From a virus, in IMG/VR virus record IMGVR_UViG_3300034106_001844, positions 1-42,957 of that record: a stretch of DNA of 42,957 bases, one strand, 5' to 3'. This document shows positions 17,673 to 26,435 of the stretch, piece by piece (the stretch's first letter is position 1; every line of letters begins with the position of its first letter). Under the pieces are notes generated by a model, which was not told the DNA's origin, ran no database searches, and worked only from the letters and a program-made list of their open reading frames with translations. The position numbers and the translations under genes were made by a program.

Positions 17673-20600
17673 TTATGCCTGAGCCTCTGTCCAGGAAATT
17701 CTAGCAGCGATATTTGATGCGGTAGCAGCAGAAATGTTTCTTGCTGTGATAAGAAGAACGTCTGGGCCTACTGGGAAGCCAGGATTTAATGTACCCGCCT
17801 GCCCATCACCGCTAATAATTGATGTTCCTAGATCTCTTGCTCTTGATAGATCGTATGTAGTAGATGAGTAGTTTGCGCCACCACCATTCTCTGCATAGAA
17901 GGCAAACACTCTGTCTCCACCAGTAAATGCTCCTGTAGCAGTTGCTGCTGTTGCATTATATGTTGCGGTGCCGTCAAAATATACAACCTGTGCTAGTGAT
18001 CCAGATCCTACCGATACAGAATCCCAGTTAGTTGGGAAAGTAAGAGAACCACCAGTAATTGTTTGTGGATTAAGAATTCCTTCAATAAGGAACAGACCTT
18101 GAGATGAAACCTCCATGCTGTTGAGGGTCAACTGCATTCGGTTAACAATCTCTCTAATTCCGAAATTCTTTCCAATTCCAGAATCTGCTGATGGGGCAAT
18201 TCTAATGGCAAGGAGTGGTCTTTGTGCGCCTGCGGCCACGGTCATAAACCTATTCATACCAGCGGTGAAAATAATAGACTTGTCATCATCATAACGACCA
18301 TCCATGATCACAGATACACCCCAATGGCTTACAACTGGAGCGCAATCGCTGTATACATAACTTACAGAAACCTGACCATTTGCTCCCACTCCACCTAATG
18401 ATGAATCAGGTGTAAATGTTACGCTAGAAGAAGTTCCACCTAGGGTATATGCTGTAGAAGAGAATGATCCAGCAGGATTAACTCCAGCATATGTCCAGGA
18501 TGTTCTTCTTGATAGTCCTGATATTGGATATCCGCGAGCAGAAGAATTATATGATCCAATGTTTGTATACCTAATCATTTCACAATTTACATTGTCTTTT
18601 ACTAGAACCCAGCCACTTGAGGGCCAGTTGACAGCATCTTCAACATAAAAAGTTCCATCTGATGAGCCGAAAGCGCTACCTCTAGCAATTGAGGCTCCTG
18701 CTGTTAGTCTGGTGGTTGGACCATAATTAATTGCCTCAAACCTACCTGGGAGGTTTCCAGAACGCATGTATGCAGAAGTATTAACGTTGTTATTTGGCAT
18801 CTTGTGGCAGTAAACAATGTCTCCATTAGGACCACGGAATCCAAATCTAATATGTCCTGCTCCGTACCATGTGTAGTCGATATAGGCCATCTGCATCTTA
18901 GAAAAGTCCATGTTGTACCCAGATGGACCATTTCCATCCATAGTGTCCATATTCCATGCAGATTGAGGAATTCTAAATGTTTGTGTCTTTAGGTATCTAC
19001 AATTTGTTCTTGTTGCTCCACGATAGGCGGGTGCTACTGTCAGAGATGTGTCAGAAGTAATGCTAGTAATGAGATAACTTTGTCCCTTAATTACTACATA
19101 TTCTCCTACAACCAACTGATCTAAAAATCTTGTGTTCGTTCCAGAAACTGTGCTTGAGCCATTTGTAACACTTACTCTTCCAAACAGTTCTTTTACAGAA
19201 TCTCTTCTACACGCATATACTGTTTGACCATCATATTCAAAAAAGAATCCATTCTGATCATCGTATAGACCCGCTCTTACTGAGGAGCCCTTCCAGGATA
19301 CAGCGGTAACGAATACGTTTGTTCCTCCTGGTGTTGTATCAGTTGGAATAGATGCTGTTGTATAAGTAAATGACTTAGGTCCAGTTACACTACTTACTAA
19401 AGCAGTAATATTATACTTATCGCTATCTGCGTTACCAGCAGAAGAAACAACGCCTTCCACCTTAATAGAAGTATCTATCTGTAAATTATGGTCTTGAATA
19501 GTGCTTACAGTAACAGTATTTCCGCTAGCAGAAATAGTATCAATATCGAAGGTTGGGGTAAACTTTACGCCAGTAGAATACTGAACACCTTTTCCTGACT
19601 GATATCTAAAGTATCTTCTTGTTTGTCTGATCATTTGAGATCCATTTGATGGACCTCCTGTGGTAATTAGAACACCGCCGTCAAGGGCTCTGTGCTGCTG
19701 ATACCCATCTGGCCTAACGTACAAAAATGCGGTGGCAAAGTTAGTTCCTGAGGAAAGAGTTCCTGTTGGTGCTGCTGCAACGGTAAATGAAAAGGTAGTT
19801 GGGGTCGCAACTGTCTGTACAACCCAGTTTCCATTAGGCGGGTTAGTGCTAGCACTTATTCCTCTAACTAAAATAGGAGACCCAGGAACTAGTCCATGTG
19901 CTGATGCTGTAGTTACAGTAACAGTTGTCCCAGAATACACCATGGCTGTTGATGATACTGCTAATGGGATTCTTGCACCATCAAAGATGCCTCCTCCATA
20001 AATTGTAGTATATGTAGAGTCTTGTACTGATCCATTGACTACTCCAAACGCTGTGTATGTAAACGTAGTTGTTGATCCAACCGTATCTACTAAGAATGTT
20101 CCGTCAGTAAATGTACTTGTTGAGTCTTGAACAACTACAACATCTCCAACTGATAGACCATGTGCTGTATTAGTTGTTACTGTAATTGTAGACCGTGGGC
20201 TTTGGTTTCCTCCAACAATTGATGCTACATCAAATGTGGTCGCACCAGTAGTGCGGGAATAGAATGATGGATAATTTGAACTTAGGCTAAGGCTCTCCCA
20301 CTTTGATGGCTGTGGAGAGTACTCAAAATCTGTATCAATTAATGACTGTGGAGTTGAAACTCTGAATTTATCAACAGGATCTCTATATACCTCATCTGGT
20401 CTAAAAGTTTCTGCTGGCTCATCTATGAGAATCTGCAATTTATCTGCTGAAGACATACCAGCAGTATTGTAGTTAAGGACAATAGTGGTTGTGCCGCTAG
20501 CAGCAGAGTATACAAGCGTATCTCTATCTAATGTTGCACCCTGGCGCGTATTTGTTGATACTGCTGAATATGATGTAGCAGTAAGCGCAGGATCGGAGAA

Positions 20601-20732
20601 GTTATAAATAACTTGGTTTCTGCTAACATTTGTGATAAGAGTAAGATGTTCCTGTCTGATATAACGATTTACGACAATCGTTCTTGTAGATGGAGTGAAT
20701 GTGTAATCCTCTACAACTATTCTTCTAGCCAT
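17673..20732 (-). CDS. Large tail/fibre structural protein
   Basis: A 1019-residue beta-rich virion protein. Three related modules near residues 175-235, 265-330 and 405-470 share a pattern of TVTVTT...AHGL...V...TFTYT. A Gly/Ser/Thr-rich central part (about 540-800, with FRIPQSAWNMDTMDGNG) and a C-terminal domain with RSRDLG-like end repeats follow. No enzyme motif is seen. The start has TAGGAGATTAATTA upstream. It probably forms a baseplate or fibre shaft together with the neighbouring fibre genes. Confidence 0.7.
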   Translation of the reverse strand: MARRIVVEDYTFTPSTRTIVVNRYIRQEHLTLITNVSRNQVIYNFSDPALTATSYSAVSTNTRQGATLDRDTLVYSAASGTTTIVLNYNTAGMSSADKLQILIDEPAETFRPDEVYRDPVDKFRVSTPQSLIDTDFEYSPQPSKWESLSLSSNYPSFYSRTTGATTFDVASIVGGNQSPRSTITVTTNTAHGLSVGDVVVVQDSTSTFTDGTFLVDTVGSTTTFTYTAFGVVNGSVQDSTYTTIYGGGIFDGARIPLAVSSTAMVYSGTTVTVTTASAHGLVPGSPILVRGISASTNPPNGNWVVQTVATPTTFSFTVAAAPTGTLSSGTNFATAFLYVRPDGYQQHRALDGGVLITTGGPSNGSQMIRQTRRYFRYQSGKGVQYSTGVKFTPTFDIDTISASGNTVTVSTIQDHNLQIDTSIKVEGVVSSAGNADSDKYNITALVSSVTGPKSFTYTTASIPTDTTPGGTNVFVTAVSWKGSSVRAGLYDDQNGFFFEYDGQTVYACRRDSVKELFGRVSVTNGSSTVSGTNTRFLDQLVVGEYVVIKGQSYLITSITSDTSLTVAPAYRGATRTNCRYLKTQTFRIPQSAWNMDTMDGNGPSGYNMDFSKMQMAYIDYTWYGAGHIRFGFRGPNGDIVYCHKMPNNNVNTSAYMRSGNLPGRFEAINYGPTTRLTAGASIARGSAFGSSDGTFYVEDAVNWPSSGWVLVKDNVNCEMIRYTNIGSYNSSARGYPISGLSRRTSWTYAGVNPAGSFSSTAYTLGGTSSSVTFTPDSSLGGVGANGQVSVSYVYSDCAPVVSHWGVSVIMDGRYDDDKSIIFTAGMNRFMTVAAGAQRPLLAIRIAPSADSGIGKNFGIREIVNRMQLTLNSMEVSSQGLFLIEGILNPQTITGGSLTFPTNWDSVSVGSGSLAQVVYFDGTATYNATAATATGAFTGGDRVFAFYAENGGGANYSSTTYDLSRARDLGTSIISGDGQAGTLNPGFPVGPDVLLITARNISAATASNIAARISWTEAQA

Positions 20733-20735
20733 TAA

Positions 20736-21929
20736 TTAATCTCCTAAGTATATGTCTATTGCCTTGAATGGATAAATAGGTGGTCTTGCCTGTAAATCCA
20801 CTCCCGGAAACAATCGTGCTTCAAAGTATGATCCTGGTTCTGGTGGTTCTGGTAATACTATATATCCATCATCATCTATAAAGTATCCAAATGAAGCCAA
20901 TCCAGATAGCCAGGTCGTGCTTGGCTTTTCTGCAACTATCTGAATTATACCATTGATATTTAATAAAAGCCTAAGTGGATGATCTATTTCTAATGGAGTT
21001 CCTAGATATGTTGGTTGGAATCTTGTAGTCTTCCCGTCGAAGGTAAATGTATCAATTTGTGTTATTTCTAGTGCTTGTTGAACGAACTGGGTGGTGGCAA
21101 TCTGAGTTGTGTTGGTTCCCTGCGTTGCAGTCGGCGCAGTAGGTGTTCCAGTAAATGTAGGGGAGTTTAAATCTGCCTTTGAGGATATGTCTAGCGTTCC
21201 CCATGAGGCAGTTGTTCCATTAGTAGTAAGATATTTTCCAGAATTGCCAGTTTGTGAAGGAAGACCCTCTACTGAAGACGTTGTTACTCCTGTAACCAAG
21301 CCTTTAGCATTTACGGTAATTACTGGGATGGCAGTAGATGATCCATATGTATTTGCAGAAACTCCAGAGTTAGCAAGTGTTACTGAGATAGATGTTGTGC
21401 CCGACCCAGAAGCATCACCTGAAATTGTTATAGATTGGTTACCCGTTAAGTATGTACTTGTGTCTAGCGTCCAAGAGTCCGCTCCAGTTCTTTTTAAGAA
21501 CCCCGTCCCAGTAAGCCCAGAAATAGCAGTAAGATCTGCGTCAAGCGGCTGCTTCTGGGAAAGTGAAGTTGCTATGCTAGATGCAAAATTTGCATCATCT
21601 CCTAGTGCTGCGGCTAATTCATCTAAAGTATCTAGAGCGCCAGGAGCGCTATTGATAAGATTGCTTATTGCAGTACTTACAAACCCAGTTGTTGCAATCT
21701 GGGTGGTGTTAGTGCCAGCGCTTGCTGTCGGTGCTGCGGGAATTCCAGTAAAGGTTGGAGAGTTTATGTCTGCTTTACCAGAAATGTCTATAGTATTCCA
21801 TGAGACCACGGCTCCATCTGTACTAAGAAATTTACCGGAATTTCCAGTTTGAGATGGATATGGGTTTATTTGGGCAGGAGAAAGAATGACCCATTGACTA
21901 CCATCCCATACTCTTGCTACTTTTGCCAT
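20736..21929 (-). CDS. Tail-fibre protein with SPTFTG repeats
   Basis: A 397-residue fibre. Two copies of the common phage fibre unit (SPTFTGIPAAPTA ... NTTQIATTGFV and SPTFTGTPTAPTA ... NTTQIATTQFV) flank a helical linker with APGALDTLDELAAALGDD. The C-terminal 110 residues (FDGKTTRFQPTYLG ... PGSYFEARLFPG) look like an attachment or capping domain. TATAAT lies six bases before the ATG. The repeat block is shared with 26436-28100. Confidence 0.82.
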   Translation of the reverse strand: MAKVARVWDGSQWVILSPAQINPYPSQTGNSGKFLSTDGAVVSWNTIDISGKADINSPTFTGIPAAPTASAGTNTTQIATTGFVSTAISNLINSAPGALDTLDELAAALGDDANFASSIATSLSQKQPLDADLTAISGLTGTGFLKRTGADSWTLDTSTYLTGNQSITISGDASGSGTTSISVTLANSGVSANTYGSSTAIPVITVNAKGLVTGVTTSSVEGLPSQTGNSGKYLTTNGTTASWGTLDISSKADLNSPTFTGTPTAPTATQGTNTTQIATTQFVQQALEITQIDTFTFDGKTTRFQPTYLGTPLEIDHPLRLLLNINGIIQIVAEKPSTTWLSGLASFGYFIDDDGYIVLPEPPEPGSYFEARLFPGVDLQARPPIYPFKAIDIYLGD

Positions 21930-21935
21930 GATATA

Positions 21936-21941
21936 ATTATA
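21936..21941 (-). promoter_or_regulatory. -10 box of the fibre gene 20736-21929
   Basis: TATAAT ends six bases before ATG 21929, predicting a leaderless message. The -35 region is poor. It sits in the gap following the dioxygenase gene stop, so it could restart transcription of the fibre block. Confidence 0.5.
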
Positions 21942-21968
21942 ACCTAAAAATTGCTATTTTATAAATGG

Positions 21969-22550
21969 CTATCTCCCACATGCACATCCAGAACCGTGCC
22001 CCAACAGGTCTTTAGGCTGGTCACTCATCCAAGTAACTATAATATACTTTACTCCACTAGTAACTGGCTCTGCTGTATGCAGATAAGGGTAGTTTGATGG
22101 GAAAAGTACTAATGTAGGACTTTCTGGATCAATGGTGTAATTGAAGTGCTTAAATGTAGTCCCACCTCCTTCATATTCTCCAGGGTTTAGGTAAATAAGT
22201 CCAGAAACAGCCCTAGATAAACCTAGTCCATGGTCGGTGTGGTAGTTGTATTTATCGTATGACTCATACTTTAATAAATTAAGTCCCTCATCGCTGTATA
22301 CGTCAATATCATAATAACTTGTGTACTTCTTTACACACTCGTACATGTATGGTCTAATTTCTTTTTGAGATATATCAATATGATCAATTCCAACAGAAAG
22401 GCTAGATCTTACATGTTTGAGTACCGCGCCAGTACCGACGCTGGAATCATTCCATGTCAAATTAGATTTATTTACTTTCTTAATAGTTTCTTTAGCAAGT
22501 TTTTCTGGAAATTCAAATTGAACCGCTCCTGGGAATATCTCTATAGACAT
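21969..22550 (-). CDS. Fe(II)/2-oxoglutarate dioxygenase 6 (P4H-like)
   Basis: A 193-residue, compact dioxygenase. Ligands are His104-x-Asp106 (NYHTDHG), His158 (PYLHTA) and Lys168 (SGVKY); the core is PGEYEGGGTTF. It ends in GHGSGCACGR, a short His/Cys tail that the other copies lack and that might bind metal. AGGAGA precedes the start. It follows two partner-family genes (22559-24069), repeating the oxygenase/partner pairing of the 11-16 kb block. Confidence 0.87.
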   Translation of the reverse strand: MSIEIFPGAVQFEFPEKLAKETIKKVNKSNLTWNDSSVGTGAVLKHVRSSLSVGIDHIDISQKEIRPYMYECVKKYTSYYDIDVYSDEGLNLLKYESYDKYNYHTDHGLGLSRAVSGLIYLNPGEYEGGGTTFKHFNYTIDPESPTLVLFPSNYPYLHTAEPVTSGVKYIIVTWMSDQPKDLLGHGSGCACGR

Positions 22551-22558
22551 TTTATCTC

Positions 22559-23299
22559 CTAAAGGTATTTCTTCTTTACTCTGTGCTTATTCTTATACTC
22601 TCCACCGACAGGCTTACCATCATTATCATATCTACTTAGGGCAAAATCGTAATGACCCTTGGAGTTATCTTGAACATGTAGTGAATTCGGCTCAACAACT
22701 GAATGTGTCCAATCATCTCTTTTAAAAGGAATAATCTGAACGATTGGAGTATTTTTCTTAATAACTCCTTCGTATCCCTTTAACATAAGAAATGGGAATT
22801 GTACTGCTAATGGGTGCATGTCTGTGTCCACTACTCCCGTCAAAGTAAGGAATGGTGATACTTGATTAAATGGGTGGGTAAATATGCAACTATACCCTGG
22901 TGGAGTCTTAATTACATATGGGCTAGTAAATTTATATGCGTATTCATTGTAGACCCCGCCAAGTTCTATGTCTCTGATCTGTTCCCACGGATGCATAGTG
23001 ATAGGCTTAGAGTCACCATCTACCAATTTGGCGGGACACTTACATTCATGAGTGCCATCCTCGTCTATACTCCAGGTAGAATCATACTTAGTAACCAAGT
23101 AGTACCCTGTGGTGAATGCGTCAAGTATCGGTATACACTTTTTTACCGTGAAGTCCTTTTTTTCATTCTCATCTTCTGGGTAGAAGAATCTTCTAAGTGG
23201 AGGCATTTTTTGATACCATTTTGGTATTTCTTTAGTTGCTGGGATGGGCTCAACACAGCCCAGTCCAGGATTTTCTACTGGGATAAATTCTATATTCAT
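22559..23299 (-). CDS. Partner-family protein B (DUF6065-like)
   Basis: 246 residues from ATG 23299; GGAAGAAG upstream acts as ribosome site, and an ATG at 23311 is the alternative. It carries the landmarks of partner A: IPKWYQKMPP, KKCIPILDAFTTGYYLVTK, an HPFNQVSPFLTLTGVVDTD segment, and NTPIVQIIPFKRDDW. A CKCP pair near residue 85 is not shared. It is followed nine bases later by dioxygenase 6. Function unknown. Confidence 0.7.
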   Translation of the reverse strand: MNIEFIPVENPGLGCVEPIPATKEIPKWYQKMPPLRRFFYPEDENEKKDFTVKKCIPILDAFTTGYYLVTKYDSTWSIDEDGTHECKCPAKLVDGDSKPITMHPWEQIRDIELGGVYNEYAYKFTSPYVIKTPPGYSCIFTHPFNQVSPFLTLTGVVDTDMHPLAVQFPFLMLKGYEGVIKKNTPIVQIIPFKRDDWTHSVVEPNSLHVQDNSKGHYDFALSRYDNDGKPVGGEYKNKHRVKKKYL

Positions 23300-23316
23300 T
23301 TCTTCTTCCATATTAG

Positions 23317-24069
23317 TTACTTATACTCTTTTTTTACCCAAATGTTATTTTTATACCAGCCCATTTTAACAGATCTACCCTTTTCTCCAAGGTAGTTGCT
23401 CCTTGCCATACTAAGTTCACTAACATGGGAAACCCAGGAACTTCTTTTTATAGGAATAATCTGTGCTATAGGTGTTCCTTTAAGAATCACTCCTTCAAAA
23501 TCTTTTTGAAAGAAAAATGGGATGTTCCCTCCGGTCCACCACTCATCTGAATCAATAATTCCTGATGTAGTAAAAAATGGTAGGTCAAATCTATTCATTG
23601 GATGAGTCACAGCCAAACTCCATCCTCTAGGAAGTCTGACTCCCCATTGACCTTTAAAAACCATGTGATTTTCACAGTATCCGTTTGGCCTTGGCATGGT
23701 ATGACCCATATCACCGATTCTCTCTTCTACCATATTTAGGTATATAGATTGTTTTTTTTCATACTGATCGGTATAGGGATTTTTTTCCACAGAATAGAAT
23801 TCTTCTACTACATTAGAAGTTTTTATATAGATATCCTCCCAGAAACATATAAAATAACCTGAAATCATTGCATCTAAGAATGGCATACATGATTTCATGC
23901 CACCGATGATATTGTTATCTCCAGGCTTTGCAATTTTTGATGTTTCAGAAGATATAGCCATTTCACCAGCCCTATACCAATTTGGAACAGCACTTTTAGC
24001 AGAAATTGGAGGATCTATATTTTGGCGTGCGTAATGATCTGAAGGAACAAACCTAATTCTTTTTATCAT
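23317..24069 (-). CDS. Partner-family protein C (DUF6065-like)
   Basis: A 250-residue paralogue of A and B: VPNWYRAG, KSCMPFLDAMISGYF, THPMNRFDLPFFTTSGIIDSD, and a C-terminal KGTPIAQIIPIKRSSW. The Lys-Arg pair is kept, while the following Asp-Asp is Ser-Ser. It starts 4 bases inside the small gene upstream and ends 18 bases before partner B. Tandem duplication of B and C is likely, though they are already well diverged. Confidence 0.7.
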   Translation of the reverse strand: MIKRIRFVPSDHYARQNIDPPISAKSAVPNWYRAGEMAISSETSKIAKPGDNNIIGGMKSCMPFLDAMISGYFICFWEDIYIKTSNVVEEFYSVEKNPYTDQYEKKQSIYLNMVEERIGDMGHTMPRPNGYCENHMVFKGQWGVRLPRGWSLAVTHPMNRFDLPFFTTSGIIDSDEWWTGGNIPFFFQKDFEGVILKGTPIAQIIPIKRSSWVSHVSELSMARSNYLGEKGRSVKMGWYKNNIWVKKEYK

Positions 24070-24269
24070 TTGGGGATTACTACTTCTTCTCCGTCCACCT
24101 CAAGGTAGAATCCCTTACTTGAATCGTAGTTCCATGATTCAGTAACTTGAACATCTGTTATGTCTACAATTTGTGGACTTGATAAAAATACGGCTGCGCT
24201 TTGCTCATCAAATCTCATGACTCTCGCAACTTTACCATCAATTATAAATGCTAATACTTTTTCATTCAT
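24066..24269 (-). CDS. Small protein, paralogue of 24491-24784
   Basis: 67 residues. Its N-terminal half (AFIIDGKVARVMRFDEQ, then FLSSPQIVDIT) lines up with the middle of the 97-residue protein encoded at 24491-24784 (ALVIDGVVEDIIHCEEH, LLSEPKVVDIG). The pair flanks the zinc-ribbon gene, with 4-8-base overlaps throughout. Function unknown; it is likely part of the fibre/oxygenase module. Confidence 0.65.
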   Translation of the reverse strand: MNEKVLAFIIDGKVARVMRFDEQSAAVFLSSPQIVDITDVQVTESWNYDSSKGFYLEVDGEEVVIPK

Positions 24270-24498
24270 TACTTGACACCTCCTCTTCTTGTGAATCCCA
24301 TTTTTTAAGTGGGCAACTTGCGGCTGCTAGTTTACTTTTTTGTTTCATAAAACATCCACATTTTTTGCATTGAAAGGTAGCCTTTAATAACTCAGGGCAA
24401 TCCTTACACATTGAAATTCTTTCCATATAAATTTCGTTACTTACTCTGCCCATTTTTTTATTAAATAAGTCCCATGGACGAACATTTTTATCAGACAT
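24262..24498 (-). CDS. Small zinc-ribbon protein
   Basis: 78 residues with six cysteines arranged for metal binding: Cys31-x2-Cys34 (CKDCPEL), Cys44-x2-Cys47-Gly-Cys49 (CKKCGCF) and Cys62-Pro. The layout ends in CPLKKW. Small proteins with this CPEL...CGCF...CPxxKW pattern occur near fibre genes in environmental phages, as far as I recall. A structural or chaperone role is possible. It overlaps both small paralogous genes. Confidence 0.75.
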   Translation of the reverse strand: MSDKNVRPWDLFNKKMGRVSNEIYMERISMCKDCPELLKATFQCKKCGCFMKQKSKLAAASCPLKKWDSQEEEVSSNE

Positions 24499-24784
24499 TA
24501 TTAGAATCCTTTATAAACTTATCTGAGACTTCATCATAAATATCATAAATATTTACTTTATTAAAATTTTCTCCAATATCTACTACCTTAGGCTCACTAA
24601 GTAAAATATATCCAAGATGTTCCTCGCAATGAATTATATCTTCAACCACTCCATCAATTACTAGGGCTAGATGCATTGGTGCCTGGTTAGATCTAGTAAA
24701 TTTTGGATTACTTTTGTAGTAGGTGCTATCAATACCAAATAGTTTTTTTAACAAAAATCTTTTGTAGGTGTCTCTTTTTTTCAT
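24491..24784 (-). CDS. Small protein, paralogue of 24066-24269
   Basis: 97 residues with a basic N-terminus (KKRDTYKRFLLKKLFG), followed by the beta-like segment shared with the 67-residue protein downstream. A one-base junction with the cysteine-rich fibre gene upstream suggests coupled translation. No known domain is recognised. Confidence 0.65.
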   Translation of the reverse strand: MKKRDTYKRFLLKKLFGIDSTYYKSNPKFTRSNQAPMHLALVIDGVVEDIIHCEEHLGYILLSEPKVVDIGENFNKVNIYDIYDEVSDKFIKDSNNV

Positions 24785-25866
24785 TAACTTACTCCGAATT
24801 CATCTATACTTGAGCCTTGCTGGAAACTTGAAGTAGATTTTATTATACCATGCTGTGATGTTTTATTTGGGCTAGTTATAGACTGCACAACAGAGTTACC
24901 AATTTGAGATGTATAGTTAGTTGTAGAGAAAGACTGAATGGTTGCCTGGTTTCCTGACAAAATTGTCCTGAATGACTGAATAGCAGCACTAAATAAATTA
25001 GCACTTAATGTAGAAACAGTTCCCAGAAATGACCTTACTACTGAAATTCTATGTTCAGTAACACAATTACATGAAAAAGTAAAAAATGAATTACATACAA
25101 CTGGATTAGTTGCTCCTGGAGAGCATTGTGGTGGATTAAAGTTGGGTTGTGGGCATACTATTGGATTTGAACTGATGCAATTACCAGGCGCTTCTTGGAG
25201 ACAATACGGGGACCAAGTATTTATCGAGCCGTTACAACAAGACCCAGCGTTGCAACTCGGGGGATTAAATCCAGATGGCTGATGGCAGAATCCAAATGGG
25301 GGTGCTCTATTACCTGTATTTGCGCTATTAAACACTATACAGTTGCCTGGTGTTAAAGCAGCACAGCAAAAGGTGCCACTTGATCCGCAGTTTCCTGGCT
25401 GAAGCCAGGTGCATGTTGGTGGATTAAATTGATTGCAAGTTCCACCAGTAAAAGCATTACAGTTGGTGAAGAATGAATTACAATTGCCACCACTAAAAGA
25501 ATTGCAGTTGGAGCATGTTTGACATGCCTGTGTTTGTGTATAAACAGACGCATACCAATTATTTGCATCTGTTACCCAGAATGCTGCTCCCATTCCTGGG
25601 TCCGCGCCAGAAATACTAACCGTTACATCTGTTTTTGTAAACTTTAGAGTAGCCAGAGCATTATCTCCAGCCGTACTTGAGGATGAGGCTTTATTGCTTA
25701 CAATGCTCCATGCACCGCGCCAAACTTTCCACACCTGGCCTTTAATACTTCCTAAACCAGATTGATTGGCTTTATTAAATGTTTCAATTACAGAAACAAG
25801 TGCGGTCAGTACGGTTAATCCAAAGGAGCGTACTGAGGCAGAGGCTCTAGAAGAGAGAAGAGGCAT
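24784..25866 (-). CDS. Fibre protein with a cysteine-rich insertion
   Basis: 360 residues. Residues 25-110 look like the start of a concanavalin/LamG-like domain (WKVWRGAWSIV, FWVTDANNWYASV). Residues 115-268 then hold 22 cysteines in short repeats (PGNC, FNPPxC, CNSFF). The beta domain appears to resume after residue 270 with RISVVRSFLGTVSTL. The C-terminus is Ser/Thr/Gln-rich. The insertion might be disulphide-bonded or metal-loaded in the virion. The start shares a TAATG junction with the upstream fibre gene. Confidence 0.7.
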   Translation of the reverse strand: MPLLSSRASASVRSFGLTVLTALVSVIETFNKANQSGLGSIKGQVWKVWRGAWSIVSNKASSSSTAGDNALATLKFTKTDVTVSISGADPGMGAAFWVTDANNWYASVYTQTQACQTCSNCNSFSGGNCNSFFTNCNAFTGGTCNQFNPPTCTWLQPGNCGSSGTFCCAALTPGNCIVFNSANTGNRAPPFGFCHQPSGFNPPSCNAGSCCNGSINTWSPYCLQEAPGNCISSNPIVCPQPNFNPPQCSPGATNPVVCNSFFTFSCNCVTEHRISVVRSFLGTVSTLSANLFSAAIQSFRTILSGNQATIQSFSTTNYTSQIGNSVVQSITSPNKTSQHGIIKSTSSFQQGSSIDEFGVS

Positions 25867-26402
25867 TACGCAAAACCCGCTACGCTTGCTAAGGTAACGT
25901 AAGTCGGTGTTGATGCGGTTTTAGTGATAGTAAATGAATATACATCGATAGATGAGGCGTTTCCTTCTGCTGGTATAGAGCCTCCCTGCCAGCGTGGGGT
26001 ATGAGAAACACCATCAATTTGAAATGCTGTCTGATAGTATGCAGTAGTACCATTCGTAGCAAGAAATACTACTGTGATTGAACTTCCTACGGGTAGAATA
26101 GAATTTAACGTTGTAGAAGAATTTCCCCTTATATTTAGGGTCCAGTTGCCAGTTGCATTTGTAGTGTAATAAAGTATAGATTGTGTAACTGCGTCAAAAT
26201 TAATTGTTCCTGTTGCGGCAGTTGCGGAAATTGTAGTAATTTCCTCTGCACTAAGTAAAGTCTTATTTGTTAATGTGTCAGTTGTTGCTCTACCAATTAC
26301 CGTATCGGTTGCGCTTGGTAAAGATAGTGTACCGCCAGGTGTTACTATTGATGCGGTTCCTAACTCAAGGGCATTTTTGACTTTAAAATTCTTGTCGGTC
26401 AC
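25866..26402 (-). CDS. Fibre protein related to 16959-17657
   Basis: 178 residues from GTG 26402, giving TDKNFKVKNALELG, a common opening of phage fibre proteins. GGGGAGA lies nine bases upstream; a GTG at 26411 would abut that site. The C-terminal 55 residues (TAFQIDGVSHTPRW, EGNASSIDVYSFTI) are a clear paralogue of the end of the 232-residue fibre at 16959. This shared end may be a trimerisation or receptor module. Confidence 0.75.
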   Translation of the reverse strand: MTDKNFKVKNALELGTASIVTPGGTLSLPSATDTVIGRATTDTLTNKTLLSAEEITTISATAATGTINFDAVTQSILYYTTNATGNWTLNIRGNSSTTLNSILPVGSSITVVFLATNGTTAYYQTAFQIDGVSHTPRWQGGSIPAEGNASSIDVYSFTITKTASTPTYVTLASVAGFA

Positions 26403-26435
26403 CCAGTTCACTCTCCCCAGGATTTGATAGTTTTA

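Noticed and set aside
22862-23395. A 177-codon plus-strand frame opposite partner B
   Set aside because: Antisense to two conserved paralogues with good overlaps; no start signal.
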